Positions 11,702 to 24,014 of a stretch of DNA of 64,000 nt are shown piece after piece. The stretch spans positions 16,058,501-16,122,500 of the forward strand of contig JASXTE010000007.1 in the NCBI GenBank assembly GCA_030280995.1, in the 5' to 3' direction. This DNA comes from Hemileia vastatrix (lineage: Eukaryota > Basidiomycota > Pucciniomycetes > Pucciniales > Zaghouaniaceae). The notes under the pieces were generated by a model. It saw only the letters and a program-made list of their open reading frames with translations, was not told the origin of the DNA and did not search any database. How positions within the stretch are numbered: the first letter of the stretch is position 1; the number at the start of each line of letters is the position of its first letter. The position numbers and the translations under genes were made by a program.

Positions 11702-11870
11702 CCCAAAATGAAATCTACTTGAACACCCACCTAAAACTGTTCTGTTGAGTGGTGTTCATCCCTGATTGTATGGTTCCTTTGTCAATAGCTTAATGTGTGT
11801 TCATTATATGGTGAATTTGAGTACAAGTTTGCAGACTTGCTAACAAGTCCGCCCCCCATATTGTGCAGTG
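11702..11870. mobile_element. Truncated CACTA-like MITE, copy 1
   Basis: About 160 bp match the right two thirds of the MITE at 55447-55685. The end is GACTTGCTAACAAGTCCGCCCCCCATATTGTGCAGTG. Its left part is missing where LTR B begins, so element B probably inserted into or beside it. Confidence 0.8.
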
Positions 11871-12506
11871 AATTCCACTACCTTTTGTACATTCCATGTG
11901 AATGTTTTCTAGACTTTGTCTTACATACAATGCTATTTCTTTATCCTATAATCACACACCAGCCTTTTCTGATGCTGAGCTCAAAGCTTGCTATACCCAC
12001 ATAGAAATGATAGGTCAGCTAATGAATGAGATCAATTCCTTGACTATTCTTGGATTCCCAGCCAATCCTTGTTGCTTCTCAATGCCTGAAAAATTTAAAG
12101 AATATTCTAATAGATTTAATAACAAAACTGAATAATCCACTAGCACTTTCCCTATAAGACTTATTTTTACAATATATCTGTACATAGTCCCCATTTCTTT
12201 ACTATTCCTGTAAATAAACATCCTAAAAATGGAGCTATTTTTTTACACCTGTCTTCAATATTAGTTGTCTTTTAAATTTCGGAGTGCCTATATTCACTCC
12301 CTATAATTTATTTAAAAGACTGTAAACCCTGTAAAAAATTGGAGAATAAACTTTAAAAGTTAAATTTTTACCACCTTTACTGTGATAGAAAAATACATGA
12401 TTTAAATAAGTTATTGAACTGTAGAATGCCCCATCTATAAGTTTTAATTTCACTTCTGGTTGAGTAACCCATTGGCTAAATTCCCAGCTTATTTTGCATT
12501 TACATT
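11871..12506. other. Short region between MITE and 28-kb element; open frames of unknown meaning
   Basis: A plus-strand frame (about 11960-12135) encodes a stretch containing AFSDAELKACYTHIEM and FPANPCCFSMPEKFKEYSNR, preceded by CACACCAG, which could be a splice acceptor. A minus-strand frame (about 12490-12290) is open for about 65 codons (ISWEFSQWVTQPEVKLKL). They may be fragments of a gene or transposon disrupted by the insertions. I recognise no family. Confidence 0.3.
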
Positions 12507-12547
12507 CACCACAGAAAAAATGGGGGGGTATTGCTAGAAATACCCCT
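12507..12547 (+). repeat. Left terminal inverted repeat of the 28-kb element
   Basis: CACCACAGAA, AAAA, T, seven G, then TATTGCTAGAAATACCCCT. It matches the reverse complement of 40521-40561 at about 37 of 41 positions. The inner part GGGGTATTGCTAG-AAATACCCC is itself a hairpin. TTGAACTCC motifs follow at 12551 and 12717, possible subterminal transposase sites. Confidence 0.85.
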
Positions 12548-14447
12548 TGCTTGAACTCCGTTGAGCCACAAATCTATGCTTGAATTATGCACACATCATC
12601 ACCATGTAGGAAATTGTTTGGCCTTACATTTAGTCAGAGATTTGTCACAAATTGAGCTCAAGATGAACCTACATTGATCACCGTTTGATCTTGTAAAATC
12701 CTAATTTGATCATCAGTTGAACTCCCTTTGATCTCACTTTGATCTAACATAAGCTTTTGCATATCCAATATGTCAACTATTCACTTTCAAAAAGATTCGT
12801 AATAAATTTCACATGGAATATTAGAAACGAAACCAGTAATTTTGAGTAAATGGCTCATCAAAATGATTAATCTACAACAAAATACCATCAAAATTCAATC
12901 TGATTACTGAAAACTTTTGGTGAAATGACTAATAGATATTTAAATTGTAAAATAATATTCCATTTCTCAATTTCAAATTCAAAATATAAATCCTCGTTTG
13001 AAATGTGAATTTTGTAGATTCCTTGCCTTCCTATATTATGAGTAATATTTGAGGTATTTTACACCTTTGTAAATATGGTGTTGTGCTGCTAGAAATTATC
13101 TCTGTTTCAATTCAACTTTATTGAAGCTTGATTCCAGAATGATACATATTTTATAACTATTTTGAGAAAAAAGTCACTAGTAATGAATTTAGCCTTTTAT
13201 CTGTCCTTTATTAAACCTCACTTAATCCTACTTAAATCCAAATTGACCTACAAAAACCTTATTTGGGATATTTTTTAGCCCAGGATGATTCAAGATTGGA
13301 GCAAAATATTATTTTAAATATCCAATATGCCTATTGATTAAATTTCTTCAAGCTTACTTTAAATTCACATTAACATTAACTTTCACAGGAAATATTAAAC
13401 AAAAATCTTGAAAATATAGTATTTAAAATCATAATAAATATAATATAATATGCTTACAACAAAATTTTCTTTCTGGGTTAATTGAAACAAAAAATTGTTC
13501 ATTTGTGAAAATAGAAAAAATACTATCCATCCTGAATTTAGAATTCATTTTTAAAAATTTATTGCCCCCTCACTTTCAAGTTTATCATGTATTTCAAAAA
13601 TTATATTTTTAATAATTTTGTGAATAGTACACCTGAGATATAAACTTGGGGATATCAAAAACTAAAACATCAGCAAATTGAAATGTTTTTTATTGTTATG
13701 AATGGAAATAATGATTGAAAAACACCATTAGAGCAAGTTTGATTTTGAATAATAGGCATACTTTCTCATGTAAATTTCAATAAAAATAATTTTTATTCTT
13801 ACATAAGTTGCGGTGGATACATTTGAGCTCAAAAAGAATTAAAATTGACAAAATAAGACTTCTATAATTCATATTCAAAAATGAAATCACCCTTCATTAT
13901 CTACCTGTAAACTATTTTAAATTGAATAATTTCAAAGTCAGTATATACTGATGTTATTTTTTCTTCTAAAAAATTTATTATATAGATTAATAGTCATAAA
14001 CAGTTGACATAGATGTTAAATTTATATAAGCAATCTTTAATTCATAAAATGATAAAACTATCTTTTATGTAAAAAGTGATGAAGGAAAAAAATATTATTA
14101 AATTTTTGATGCACTATCAATAAAATTGAAGATAGAGCATATCAAAAGTTTAAACTTAATTTCAATTTTGATATCATCATTTTATTTTATTTTACTTGAG
14201 TAGAAAACAGATTTTAAATCTCAATAAAATTTTTAATCCCATTAGTTTGTAGATTTCAACATTTGAAACTATGAAATAAATATTCATGAAAGATTTTTAC
14301 AATATTTGCCCTTCTAAAAACTCATAAATCCAACTTCAAATCTTCTAACCTTCACAAGTAACCACAATGCATTCTGAAAATACTCTATATTTAAATAATT
14401 AAAGTTAAATAAAATTATGTTTTTATTCTTTATTTCAATTTTTGATA

Positions 14448-14451
<4 letters not shown>

Positions 14452-14482
<31 letters not shown>
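14452..14482. repeat. (TA)n dinucleotide repeat
   Basis: An uninterrupted TA run of about 30 bp. Confidence 0.95.
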
Positions 14483-14485
<3 letters not shown>

Positions 14486-16190
14486 GCTTAAAAAGTCTAA
14501 GAGGGAACTTAATAGTGGTTTTGGCATTAGATATATAGATTCAACTTTCAAAAAATTTGTTTGGAATAAATTACAAAGACAAAAAGGATATATTTTGATG
14601 AAAGAATACTGATTTAGGTTCTCTTAAAATATTATTAACCATTTATATGGAATATTAATCCATGGTTATCATTCTTTATGATATTATCATAGAATTTTTT
14701 CCTTTTTTAATATAATGATTTTTAACTGTGTGGTATGTAGGCTAAGATAAGTTTAAAAGATTTATTGAAGATATATATACCAGAAACAGTATAATCTTTA
14801 GATTTATAACTAAAACTTACTTTTCTGATGTTTTACATCATTGATAAGTAGCTCATGCATTACACAAGTAAATAATTATAGTCTCTGGAAGTAATTCCTT
14901 GTGATATTCAAATTTTTTGTTATTCTTAAAATCATTACTCAAATAAACTAAAAATTTCTTCAAATATTGATTGAAAGAAGGAGTTACAAAATCTTATTTT
15001 GTAGTTATAAAAGTTTGAGTTATTTTTCATATTATCAAGTATAATGAACATTTGTAAATTTTAACTTGAAAACTAGTCATCATAGGAAAGTAATACTGGA
15101 AGAATCAGATAAAAAGGGTGGAATAAAGTCATAGCACAACAGGAAATGATACAAAATTGTTGATTTTTATCTCATAAAATTCAACATATTTTTAACATAT
15201 TTTACCACCTTTAGATAATGTTTAGTGGATTTTAACATTATTATAACAAGCAAACTTAACAATGTTTTGATTTTTTTAACAAAAATAAATATTGTTAGAT
15301 CATTTTTTTAAAAAATATGATTATTTTTATGCTTTATCTACAATAGTTAGTAGTTTTTTTTGCAGAAATTACTTGTTTTGATATTCTATTTTTGAATTTT
15401 TTAAGAGACTTCATTGCATTAAAGTTTTGTAATAATTTTTCATTAAAGCATCATATTTTAAATCTAGAGAATTGGTTTTGAAATAATATATATTTTCATG
15501 TTAATTGACTCATTATTTTTGGATTGATAAATTATGTTAAAATTGGGATTGCTTATTTCTAGTGAGTGTACATCATAGTTTGTTTTCAAATCAAAGATTA
15601 ATAAATGGTGAAATTTGGTAAAATTCTAAATATCTTTTAAACCTTTTTGATTTAAATAATGTTTAATGTTATGTAATCATTCTATAAGTAGAACACAGTT
15701 AAAATCTGATAATGGTACATTGCTTTCAATTTCTAATACTAAAATTCTATTCTACTTGAAACAATGTAAACTAAAGCTTGGTATCTCATAAGAAACTCAC
15801 AATTTTCAAAAATCATATTTCCAACTTTTTAAACATGATACACATTAAAATATATTTTTAGAATAATTTCCTAATTAGTTTCAAATACTAGAAAATAATG
15901 ACCTCAATTTATTTTGATACTTAAACCATTCTGATGAGTGAATTTCGCAATCCTTTAAGTAACATATGGTTACCATTTATACACATATGCATGATTTCTC
16001 CTTTTGTTTAATTTTAGCTGAATCTAAAAAGTAAAATCACATGTTGAATATCATCTATAGATAAACTTCTTATATTAGAAGCTAATATTTCATATGAGAA
16101 ATTTGTTATTGAGTTTGGGAAACATTAATAAGTGTTGGGTATTATAATTGAGCCATTTATTCAAGTAAATAAAAAAGGATGAACTTCTAA

Positions 16191-16194
<4 letters not shown>

Positions 16195-16236
<42 letters not shown>
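16195..16236. repeat. (TA)n dinucleotide repeat
   Basis: An uninterrupted TA run of about 40 bp. Confidence 0.95.
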
Positions 16237-16239
<3 letters not shown>

Positions 16240-18392
16240 AAAATTAATTATATAGTAGCATTTAACCATGTTTTTATACTAATGTCATATAAAAAAGGGA
16301 TTGAACTAAAACTTTCAGTAAAGAAAATAAAAATAAGATAAGTTAATATTCTTGTTTATATTCTCATATTTTTGAAATGGCTTACTTAAGGGAGAAAATT
16401 ATTTGGTTTTAGAGTACAAGAATTTCTAGATAAAAATCTTCACAATATAGTTTGACCCTCTCAAAAAGAAAATTCCTCAAATTTTACTATCACATTTTAT
16501 ATATTTGTTAAGTAATAGGAAATGGAGTTATGTCTTTGACAATGAAGCTTTAGAAAATGAAATAAATGATTTAAATTTATAATATAATTTTTGAAACAAT
16601 AAATCATGTATTCAAAAAAAATTATATATCTTACAATCAAGATAACAGTATTAATTAAACAACTCTAACAACTTTGGAAAGAAAACAAGAAAGAAATAAT
16701 TATTAAAATGCATAAGTTATTTTTAGAATTTAAGGAAACTTAATAGCTCTACCTGTAAACTAGCCTTAAAGCAGGTTTGGATTTAACATGTGGAAATTCA
16801 TACATAGTACCCTTCCATCATTAGAGCAGAATAAAATTTATGTAGTTTTATTTTTTTAATTTATAATAGTATTTTTATTTTTGGCTTTTTCATTAGTATA
16901 ACTATATATTTTTTAACTTTTTTGTTTTTCATAACATAAGTTCAAAGCTGCACATCACTACTTCAAGATGAAACTCCATATAATGTAATCAATGAATGAT
17001 ATATTATAATGAATTTTACTAGAGACTTTTCAAAAATGGTGATTAAGAATACTTATTATAATTTTTTAAATTTTTATTATTATTCTATCTCTTGAAAGGA
17101 GATGGCCATATCTCAATTTAATTAGTTTTTCCTCAGAAAAATTTATTCTTGATCTAAATAAAATTGCATCACTATTAACTAGATGTTATTATACAATTTT
17201 AACAATTTTTTTACCTGAACATAGTTGAAAGTATGTATAAATTAAAGTGTTTCCACATAGTCTTACTATTATCCCACCATTATTTTCACATTTAGATTTC
17301 ATTATAACTGTAAAATAAGTTTTTCAATAATTTTAATAATACCTTAATATTTAATAATTTAGTTACATAGTAGATTTTTTATCCTTTTTTTATATGAGGC
17401 TTATTATATAAACACCACTTTTATATTTTATCCATTTTGATGTCTGATAATTTAAATTTTCATTTAACTACCCAAATTATATCAAAAAAAAATTCAAAAG
17501 TATATTTTTTTAATGTACTCTTTTTGATAAACATATCATTTCTTATAGGTTATTCTTCAACTATTTATTGTAATTAATTACCCACTCATTTATGGTCTAT
17601 TATTGTTGTTCATTACATGCAGACAAAATAAGGATACTCTCATATTATATTGGAGTTTTAAATTAAAAAGTAAATACTAGTGGCTGGTATTAAATATGAA
17701 GTTGTTATAACTAAGTTGAACATTAATTAATTATTAAATGGCATTTTATATTACAAATTTTATTGAATGTATATAAAAATAACACTCAAGAAATATATAT
17801 AAGATATATATATAACCATTGTATATCAAAAATGAAGTACTTATCAACATGGTCTTTTTAAATGATTTTCAAATTTACTTAAAGAGACATTAATATTACT
17901 AATTAAAATTTTATATCAAATACAACAATATTATTCTTTCATTTTTAATTATTTTACAAAAAATTTAAGTTTCAAAGTAATTTAATTCAGTATTTAATGA
18001 ATGTTTTTGAAAAATATTTTTAAAAATAGAAATAACCCCTCACAAAAAAAAATATAATTTTTTTACTTACAATTTGCACCATATTTCTACCCTAAAAATA
18101 TTTGTATTCTTCTAACAAAAATATTTTTTAAATAAATTTAAAATTTTTTTCATTATTCAATTACAAAATGTCAAATTTATAATTTATTTTACCTTACTAA
18201 AAAATTTAGTTGAAAATTTAATTTTGTATTTCCAAAAAATAAACTTAAATGTCAAAAATTAAAAAAACAAAATTATAAATATAATTATGAGAAAGAGGTA
18301 GATTAAATTTATAATATTCATATAAAAAAAATTCATATATTTTATGGTGTTTGAATTTTAAATTTAATGTATTAAAAATAATTATTAAATAA

Positions 18393-19116
18393 CCAAGCCA
18401 AATGAAATTGGCTTGGATTTTTGGTATCACTAGCACTTATTTTTTTTCTTATACTCACATTTTAATTTTTAATTTTTTTTTTCTACATTTCTCATTTTTT
18501 TTTATGATTTTTAATGTTTTTAAGACGGAAGTTGCTTTCAAACAACTTTGGTCTAACGTTTCTCTCACTTTCCCACCAGATTGCACCTGGTAGGGAAAGT
18601 CGCTTCCATTTTAGAGACCAAAGTCCCTTGCAGGGACTTTGGTTTCTCTGTGTGCATTGCACAGCCAGAAAAAAACTGGCTGTGCAATGCACTGCATGCA
18701 GCACATGCAACACGCATCGCTGCTGCAAGTAATGCGCATTGCATGCAGCAGAAATGCGCATTGCATGCAGCAGAAATGCGCGTTGCATGCAGCAGCAATG
18801 CAGGCTGCATGTGCTGCGCATATCTCATGCAGCTGACTTGATATCAGCTGCTTGAGATATGATAGTGATTGTGCAACGCGCGTTGCACACTGCTTTGGCC
18901 ACCTCCCAGCCTAGTAAATTAGCTGGGAGGGTGGCAAACATTACAGCAAGCAATCGAAGTCGCTTTTAGCAACTTCCATTGCTTGAAAGAGACACTTCCA
19001 GCCAGGGGAAACCTGGCTGGAAGTACTAAATTGCAATGTAAGGGACCCAAGCCAATTTCAAAGGCTTGGGTCATAAATTAAGGTTTCTAAAAAGCAGCCA
19101 GTATAAATCTGGCTGC
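18393..19116. repeat. Chain of about eleven hairpins, locally GC-rich
   Basis: Consecutive stem-loops with 8-17 bp arms lie at 18393-18416, 18567-18600, 18617-18643, 18652-18692, 18820-18860, 18871-18888, 18899-18935, 18947-18985, 18995-19023, 19044-19072 and 19094-19116. The strongest (18652-18692) has a 17-bp perfect stem ending in CAGCCAG around a seven-A loop. 18871-18888 is an 18-bp perfect palindrome. Stems share words (CCAAGCCAA, CAGCCAG). GC content is far above the surrounding AT-rich DNA. No protein-coding sense is apparent. Confidence 0.9.
18727..18815. repeat. Tandem 22-bp repeat inside the hairpin chain
   Basis: About four copies of a unit close to AATGCGCATTGCATGCAGCA, each of which contains the palindromes TGCGCA and TGCATGCA. 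Cys/His/Ala-rich open frames over this region are products of the repeat. Confidence 0.9.
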
Positions 19117-20160
19117 AATAAAAAGTAAATTTTTTAAATAAAATACATAAAAAAATAAAAATTTGTTCAAATAAAATATACAACACTCTTCAGCCAGTAA
19201 GAAACAGCCTTCCATTGTTACACAAAGAAACAAAATCAAATGTTTCTTTTATCAACATTGGCCATGTTTCAATATTTTGAACCAAGTAAGATCAGGAAAA
19301 AGGTCACGGCAAAAAAATTGCATAATTAAAAGTCTCCCAATTTAATATGGTGCGGAGGTTCATATTTTAGAAATAGGTGGTGCACATTATAGTTCCCTTT
19401 AAAAAAATTCAAAAATGAATTAATTTTGGTGCAATGTAAATTTAAATGTGATGAGTGTATGTTTTTTAGCTACGTGAAACATGGTAGCTAGAATTATGTG
19501 GCGTCAATTTTTTTTAGATTTGAAATTCAGTGTTCCACAAATGTACATCTGTACAACATGCAGCCAAGTAAATTCTAGCTGGAGTTAGTATATGCATAGG
19601 AAAATATGATCATGCTGTGTACAGTGCCTTGGCAACATCATTCTTGGAATTTAGATGAAGTTTATCATATGACTTGGAGAGCTGCATTTTTTTAAAAATG
19701 TGATCAGTGAAAATTCATGATATATACATCTGTTTGCCACCCAATTTATTTTTCCTTTCTCTTTCTCACTTACCTTTTTCAAAAATTATCAATCATATTT
19801 TTGCTTTATCGTTTTGAATTATTGGTACTATTTTCTTGACCTTATCTGATTACCGGTAAGCAAATTTTTCTTGCTATTGCATTTCATATCATTTTGGTTT
19901 GTTACACTTTTTTACACTTTTGACAAGTTAATCTAATGATTCTAATTCTGAATTTATTTTTATGGTATCTTTTACTGTACCCTTTCGATTCATTATAAAA
20001 TAATTCTTTTTCAGTTAACTTAAAGTTTTTTTATTTGTTTGTCAATTTACTTTTCTTTATTCCTTATCAAAAATGTTAAATTTATTTATCTAACCATTTA
20101 TTTTTTAAAACAGTGATTATAAAATAAACTTTATAATTAATTTTGATCAATCAGCTACAA
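19117..20160. other. Intergenic region upstream of the Tet-like gene
   Basis: AT-rich, no open frame. A pyrimidine-rich stretch at about 19741-19790 (TTTCCTTTCTCTTTCTCACTT) precedes the gene start at 20161, as is common in fungal promoters. No specific operator is recognised. Confidence 0.4.
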
Positions 20161-20269
20161 ATGGAAGAAGATTTTATAGACATGTAAGTTCATGTTTTGC
20201 TTATCATTTTTTTATATTTCTTTAATACTTTCTCAACCATTATATTATTAATATGAAAAGTAAAACATC

Positions 20270-20620
20270 ATCTCGTACTTGCTGAAAGCATACAGGATAA
20301 TGTTTTGCTTTTCATAATAATAATTAGATTGTTTGTACTTTACCTTTAATTTATTGATTTTTAAGTTGTTTCAAAGTCTTGTACTTGCTGAAAGCATACA
20401 GGACAATGCTACAATTTAAAAATTAATAATTTATTGAAGTATAACTTTCTAAGTCAATATATTGATCAGAGCAATATTTTTCATTTTATATATGTGGATA
20501 TCATAATTCCGTAATTTTTTTAATATTACTAGTGTATTGGAGTTATACTTTCATTATATTATTAATATTAAGTGTAGAGCCAAATCTCGTACTTGCTGAA
20601 TGCATACAGGATAAAGCTAT
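20270..20620 (+). repeat. Three copies of a 32-bp motif within the first intron
   Basis: The core CGTACTTGCTGAAAGCATAC followed by AGGATAA appears at 20270-20302, 20376-20410 and 20583-20620. Copy 3 has GAATGC for GAAAGC. Each copy contains CTGAA followed by ATACAG|G, which resembles a branch point plus 3' splice site. Confidence 0.8.
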
Positions 20621-20929
20621 ACTCTTTATATGTATAATTTAATAAAGTATACCTTTGAAACGCTTTCTTAATATTTGAAATAAAGAAAAAATAAATAAAT
20701 TTACTAATATGTAGATATGCTAACTCTTGTATTTCTAATATTGAAGATATGATAAAGTTAAAGGTATCATTGACTGATAATTGAAATTATGTTACTATTT
20801 TCTAATTTTTGATTTTTTTCTATTTTAAATCAAAATTGAATTCTCTTAGGATTGAACCATCAATGAGTAATGATTTGAAAAAAAAACGGCCACGGAAGAA
20901 CTCTAACAATAGGTGGGCGAAAGACATTG

Positions 20930-22069
20930 TGTCGGCCGGTCGTCTAGAAGAAGGAGAAAAATAGAAGAAGGAATGAGAGGAGGAGAAGGAGGAAAGGAGT
21001 ATGGGTAATAAAAAATAAAATTTAATAAAATTATTTAATTTATTGAGAGAAAAACAACGATAAGTGAGCTGGGAGGTGACAACAACTTGGTTTTATTAAT
21101 ATCAATATTATATAAGTAAGAGTTCTGCGCGGCAACCAAAATAATTACTATCAGACTTAAAGCAACCTTTAAATTGTTATATAAAATTTTAATTAGAATT
21201 TTATTACTAATAAAAAGAATATAAACGTAATATAAAAATTGTATTTAAATTGTTGAGTGTATAATAAGTGATAAGGCTACAGGGGATTATCCAAGGCCCT
21301 TTTATAGGCAATGGGTCCTCTGAAGCGCTACTATATCAGTAAATACAATGATTAGAAAGGAATAAAACAAATATATCAAAAAGAGTAAATGAAACATAAC
21401 AATATAGAGAAAAACATGAAACAATTAATTAAAAGCCCAATTAAGAATCCAATTTCCCCGCCATTAATCCCCAAATCAGTAAGTGACAATAGTAAATAAC
21501 TAAACAAGAGTGGAAACATAGGAACTATGAGAAATATAATTCCCAACAGATGGTACATCCTGATTAGAGGACATTTTAAGTGAAACAAAAAATAATTTGA
21601 CGCAACAAAACAATCAATTAATCTCAATTTAGTTCAAATTAATTTATTTGTTTTTTCTAACACAATTAAGGGTCAAAAGAAGCGTCCTTAATAATTGTTT
21701 AGTGTCATATGAGAGGTATTAGTTAATATATAAATTTAAGTAATTAATTTAAATATATTATAAATCAAATTTACACTTGTAATTATAATATATGTTTTTT
21801 AATTAATTAAATATAAATTTATAATTATTAAATATATAAAAATGCGCCATTATTTGTAGAATATATTATATTATGCTCAATTTAATTGTATATAAAAATA
21901 TATATAACCAATAAATTTAATGTAACATTTGTATATAATAAAATTCTTATATAATTTCATTATGTAATAAAATATTAAGTTATATTCATTAAATACAAGT
22001 TTTACCCACTCTTTAAGGTTTTATAATTTATATATCATTTACTGGCCTCCTGGAATAGCCTGGCTGACA
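20930..22069 (-). mobile_element. Solo LTR, family A, inside the Tet-like gene
   Basis: 1140 bp, TGTCGG...CTGACA, closely similar along its length to the LTRs at 46935-48070 and 54955-56331. It is flanked by the 5-bp duplication CATTG (20925-20929 and 22070-22074). Removing the LTR and one CATTG restores an open frame across the site. The TATA box candidate (minus CCTATAAAAG) is at 21299-21308. There is no internal region, so it is the product of LTR-LTR recombination. Confidence 0.95.
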
Positions 22070-23232
22070 CATTGTTACTGGAATGAAACTTTTAAACGCT
22101 CTTGGAATGGATACAAACGGGAAGAAGCCACATTTCTATGCACGATCTTATGCAAATAATATGACAGATTGCAATAATTATTACAATTTTTTTCCTGGAT
22201 GTAGTATTTATAAACCAAAAGGTGTCTTAATACCTAATGTTCTTGTGCAGACTTTTGAAATTCATGAGCTCAAAGAACTAGATATGTTAGAAGCTACGGT
22301 GCAATGCATTAAGGATCTTTCTTACTGCGAACATGAAATTAAAAATAATGGTTATCATCAAAGACTGGTGGTTTTGGAAAAATTTTTGGTGGTGGCTTTA
22401 TTTTAGATAGAAAGAAATCTTTACATATTCGTAAGTATCACTTTTTTTAATTTAAATACTGAATTTTTGAATGATTTTCCTTGCAGATGAATACACTGAT
22501 GATATTGTAAAAACGGATGAATATAAAAAACGGAATGAAGAGGATTGCAATGTACTTTGAATATTTTTTTAAAAAAATATCATATGTAAAGTACAATGAG
22601 GCAACTAATCTTTGCGCAAAACTTGGTATTCCTGGATTTTCAAAAGTTTCTAGTGAAGAAGAGGGTGTACCGTTTGCTAGTAATTTAACTTGGAAATCTG
22701 GAGGGAATGGTAATGGGTTCTTTAATGAGGTTTATCTCGATAAGGATGCAAGTGAGTATACTTTAGGAAAATTTTTTCCTAAAGATACAGAAAAAAACAC
22801 CATTCATATGAAGTATGATAAGACCCAACCACGACAAACAGGTGGAGAACTTATGTTTCCCGAAATTCGAAGTAAAATCAACTTTGAAGCAACTAATGGA
22901 ATAACAGTGACATTATGGCCTGCCAATATACTAAGGCATTTTACCTCAAGATGTCATGAAATTCCTGGCTTCACTAGGATAGGTTCTTCTATTTAAATCA
23001 GCACTAGACTTTTTCATGCTATAGAAAAGCTTAATTTTTTTGATATTGATATTTCAGAATACTTAGAAATTAAAAAAGAAAAATTTAGGTTATAATATTT
23101 GATTAGTGCTTTGAGAGTTTTTTTGAAAAGAGATGACTTAATAGAGGAAGAAATAGAATCAGCAAAGTATTATTTATCTAATGTTAAGACAAATCTTAAA
23201 AAATCTAGATATATAAATATTAAAAATTTATA

Positions 23233-24014
23233 ATATATATACACAAATTAATGCAAATTTAAACATGATAAATACTGGGAGTAGCTGTAACATTTTCAGT
23301 TTTGATAATTATAGTATTATCTATTTTTTTTATTTGTGAAATAAAATAATTTTTTTTCATAATATTATAAGAAAATTTGATTTACTTTTGAGGAAATATA
23401 TAAGTTGTGAAACCTTTAAATGTCATTTTTATTAAATTGGTAGCAAAGGTTCTAAAATAAAAAAAACTATAATAAAGAATTTGAAATATATTAGCCATAA
23501 AAATGTGCTTTTAATGCTACCAAATTAACTGTATAGTATTTTAGGTCAAACAGGCTTATTAATAAAAAAGTTAATAATAAAGAGTTGAAGAAAAAATTTT
23601 GAATCAATAATAGATTAAATTGTATTTTTTTAAGAATGTACTCATTTAATTATTTAAATTGTTCTAGTTCTGATTAAAAATGTTACAATCAACGAAAATA
23701 TTTGTAATAATTAATAGATTATATAATATTAAAGTTAAAGTAACAAAACTAGAGCAGTTATCATATTTTTATATAAACAATAAAATATTTAAGAATTTAA
23801 TACAAGTATTTGAAATCATATAAGTAGATTTTAAAATCTTTGTTATTGCTGGACTTACAATAATTTCTTTAATAATTAATTTAGAAAATCATGTCAAAGG
23901 TTACTTAATAAATTTCAAAGATGGTCACATTTTTGACGAATTTGAAGGAAAATAACTTGAATTATACAAGATATATCATATAGACAGAACTTTATCTATT
24001 TAAATGTTGGAATA
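23233..24014. other. Intergenic, AT-rich
   Basis: Lies between the convergent ends of the Tet-like gene (plus) and the six-exon gene (minus). No open frame or repeat is recognised. Confidence 0.5.

Larger units (their letters stand above)
12548..18392. other. Gene-poor AT-rich left arm of the 28-kb element
   Basis: I find no credible reading frame longer than about 60 codons in nearly 6 kb. It holds A/T-rich sequence with two (TA)n tracts (about 14452-14482 and 16195-16236). Near the left end there are repeated TTTGATCT/TTTGATCA motifs (12685-12745). Its role, if any, is unclear. Confidence 0.6.
20161..23232 (+). pseudogene. Tet-like 2OG-Fe(II) oxygenase, split by a solo LTR
   Basis: Exon 1 (20161-20183) joins exon 2 (20850-20929) across a 666-nt intron. 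The coding frame then continues directly behind the LTR insertion (from 22075) as RWAKDIVTGMKLLNALGMD. A GTAAGT..TTGCAG intron lies at 22431-22486. The C-terminal part (22517-22996) has NEVYLDKDASEYTLGKFF, YDKTQPRQTGGE, an HFT and TRIGSSI. This arrangement resembles the double-stranded beta-helix dioxygenases annotated in rust fungi as Tet-like 2OG-Fe(II) oxygenases. Relatives of Tet/JBP oxidise methylated DNA bases. Disruptions: a one-base slip near 22361, another near 22510, and stops at about 22994 and 23093. The position expected for the first iron-binding His (H-x-D) reads Tyr (Y-L-D). Family assignment is good; substrate is unknown. Confidence 0.7.

Noticed and set aside
18492..18841. 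Several overlapping Cys/His/Ala-rich open frames on both strands
   Set aside because: They are translations of the tandem 22-bp repeat and hairpin stems; no start context, no conserved domain, and open in several frames at once.
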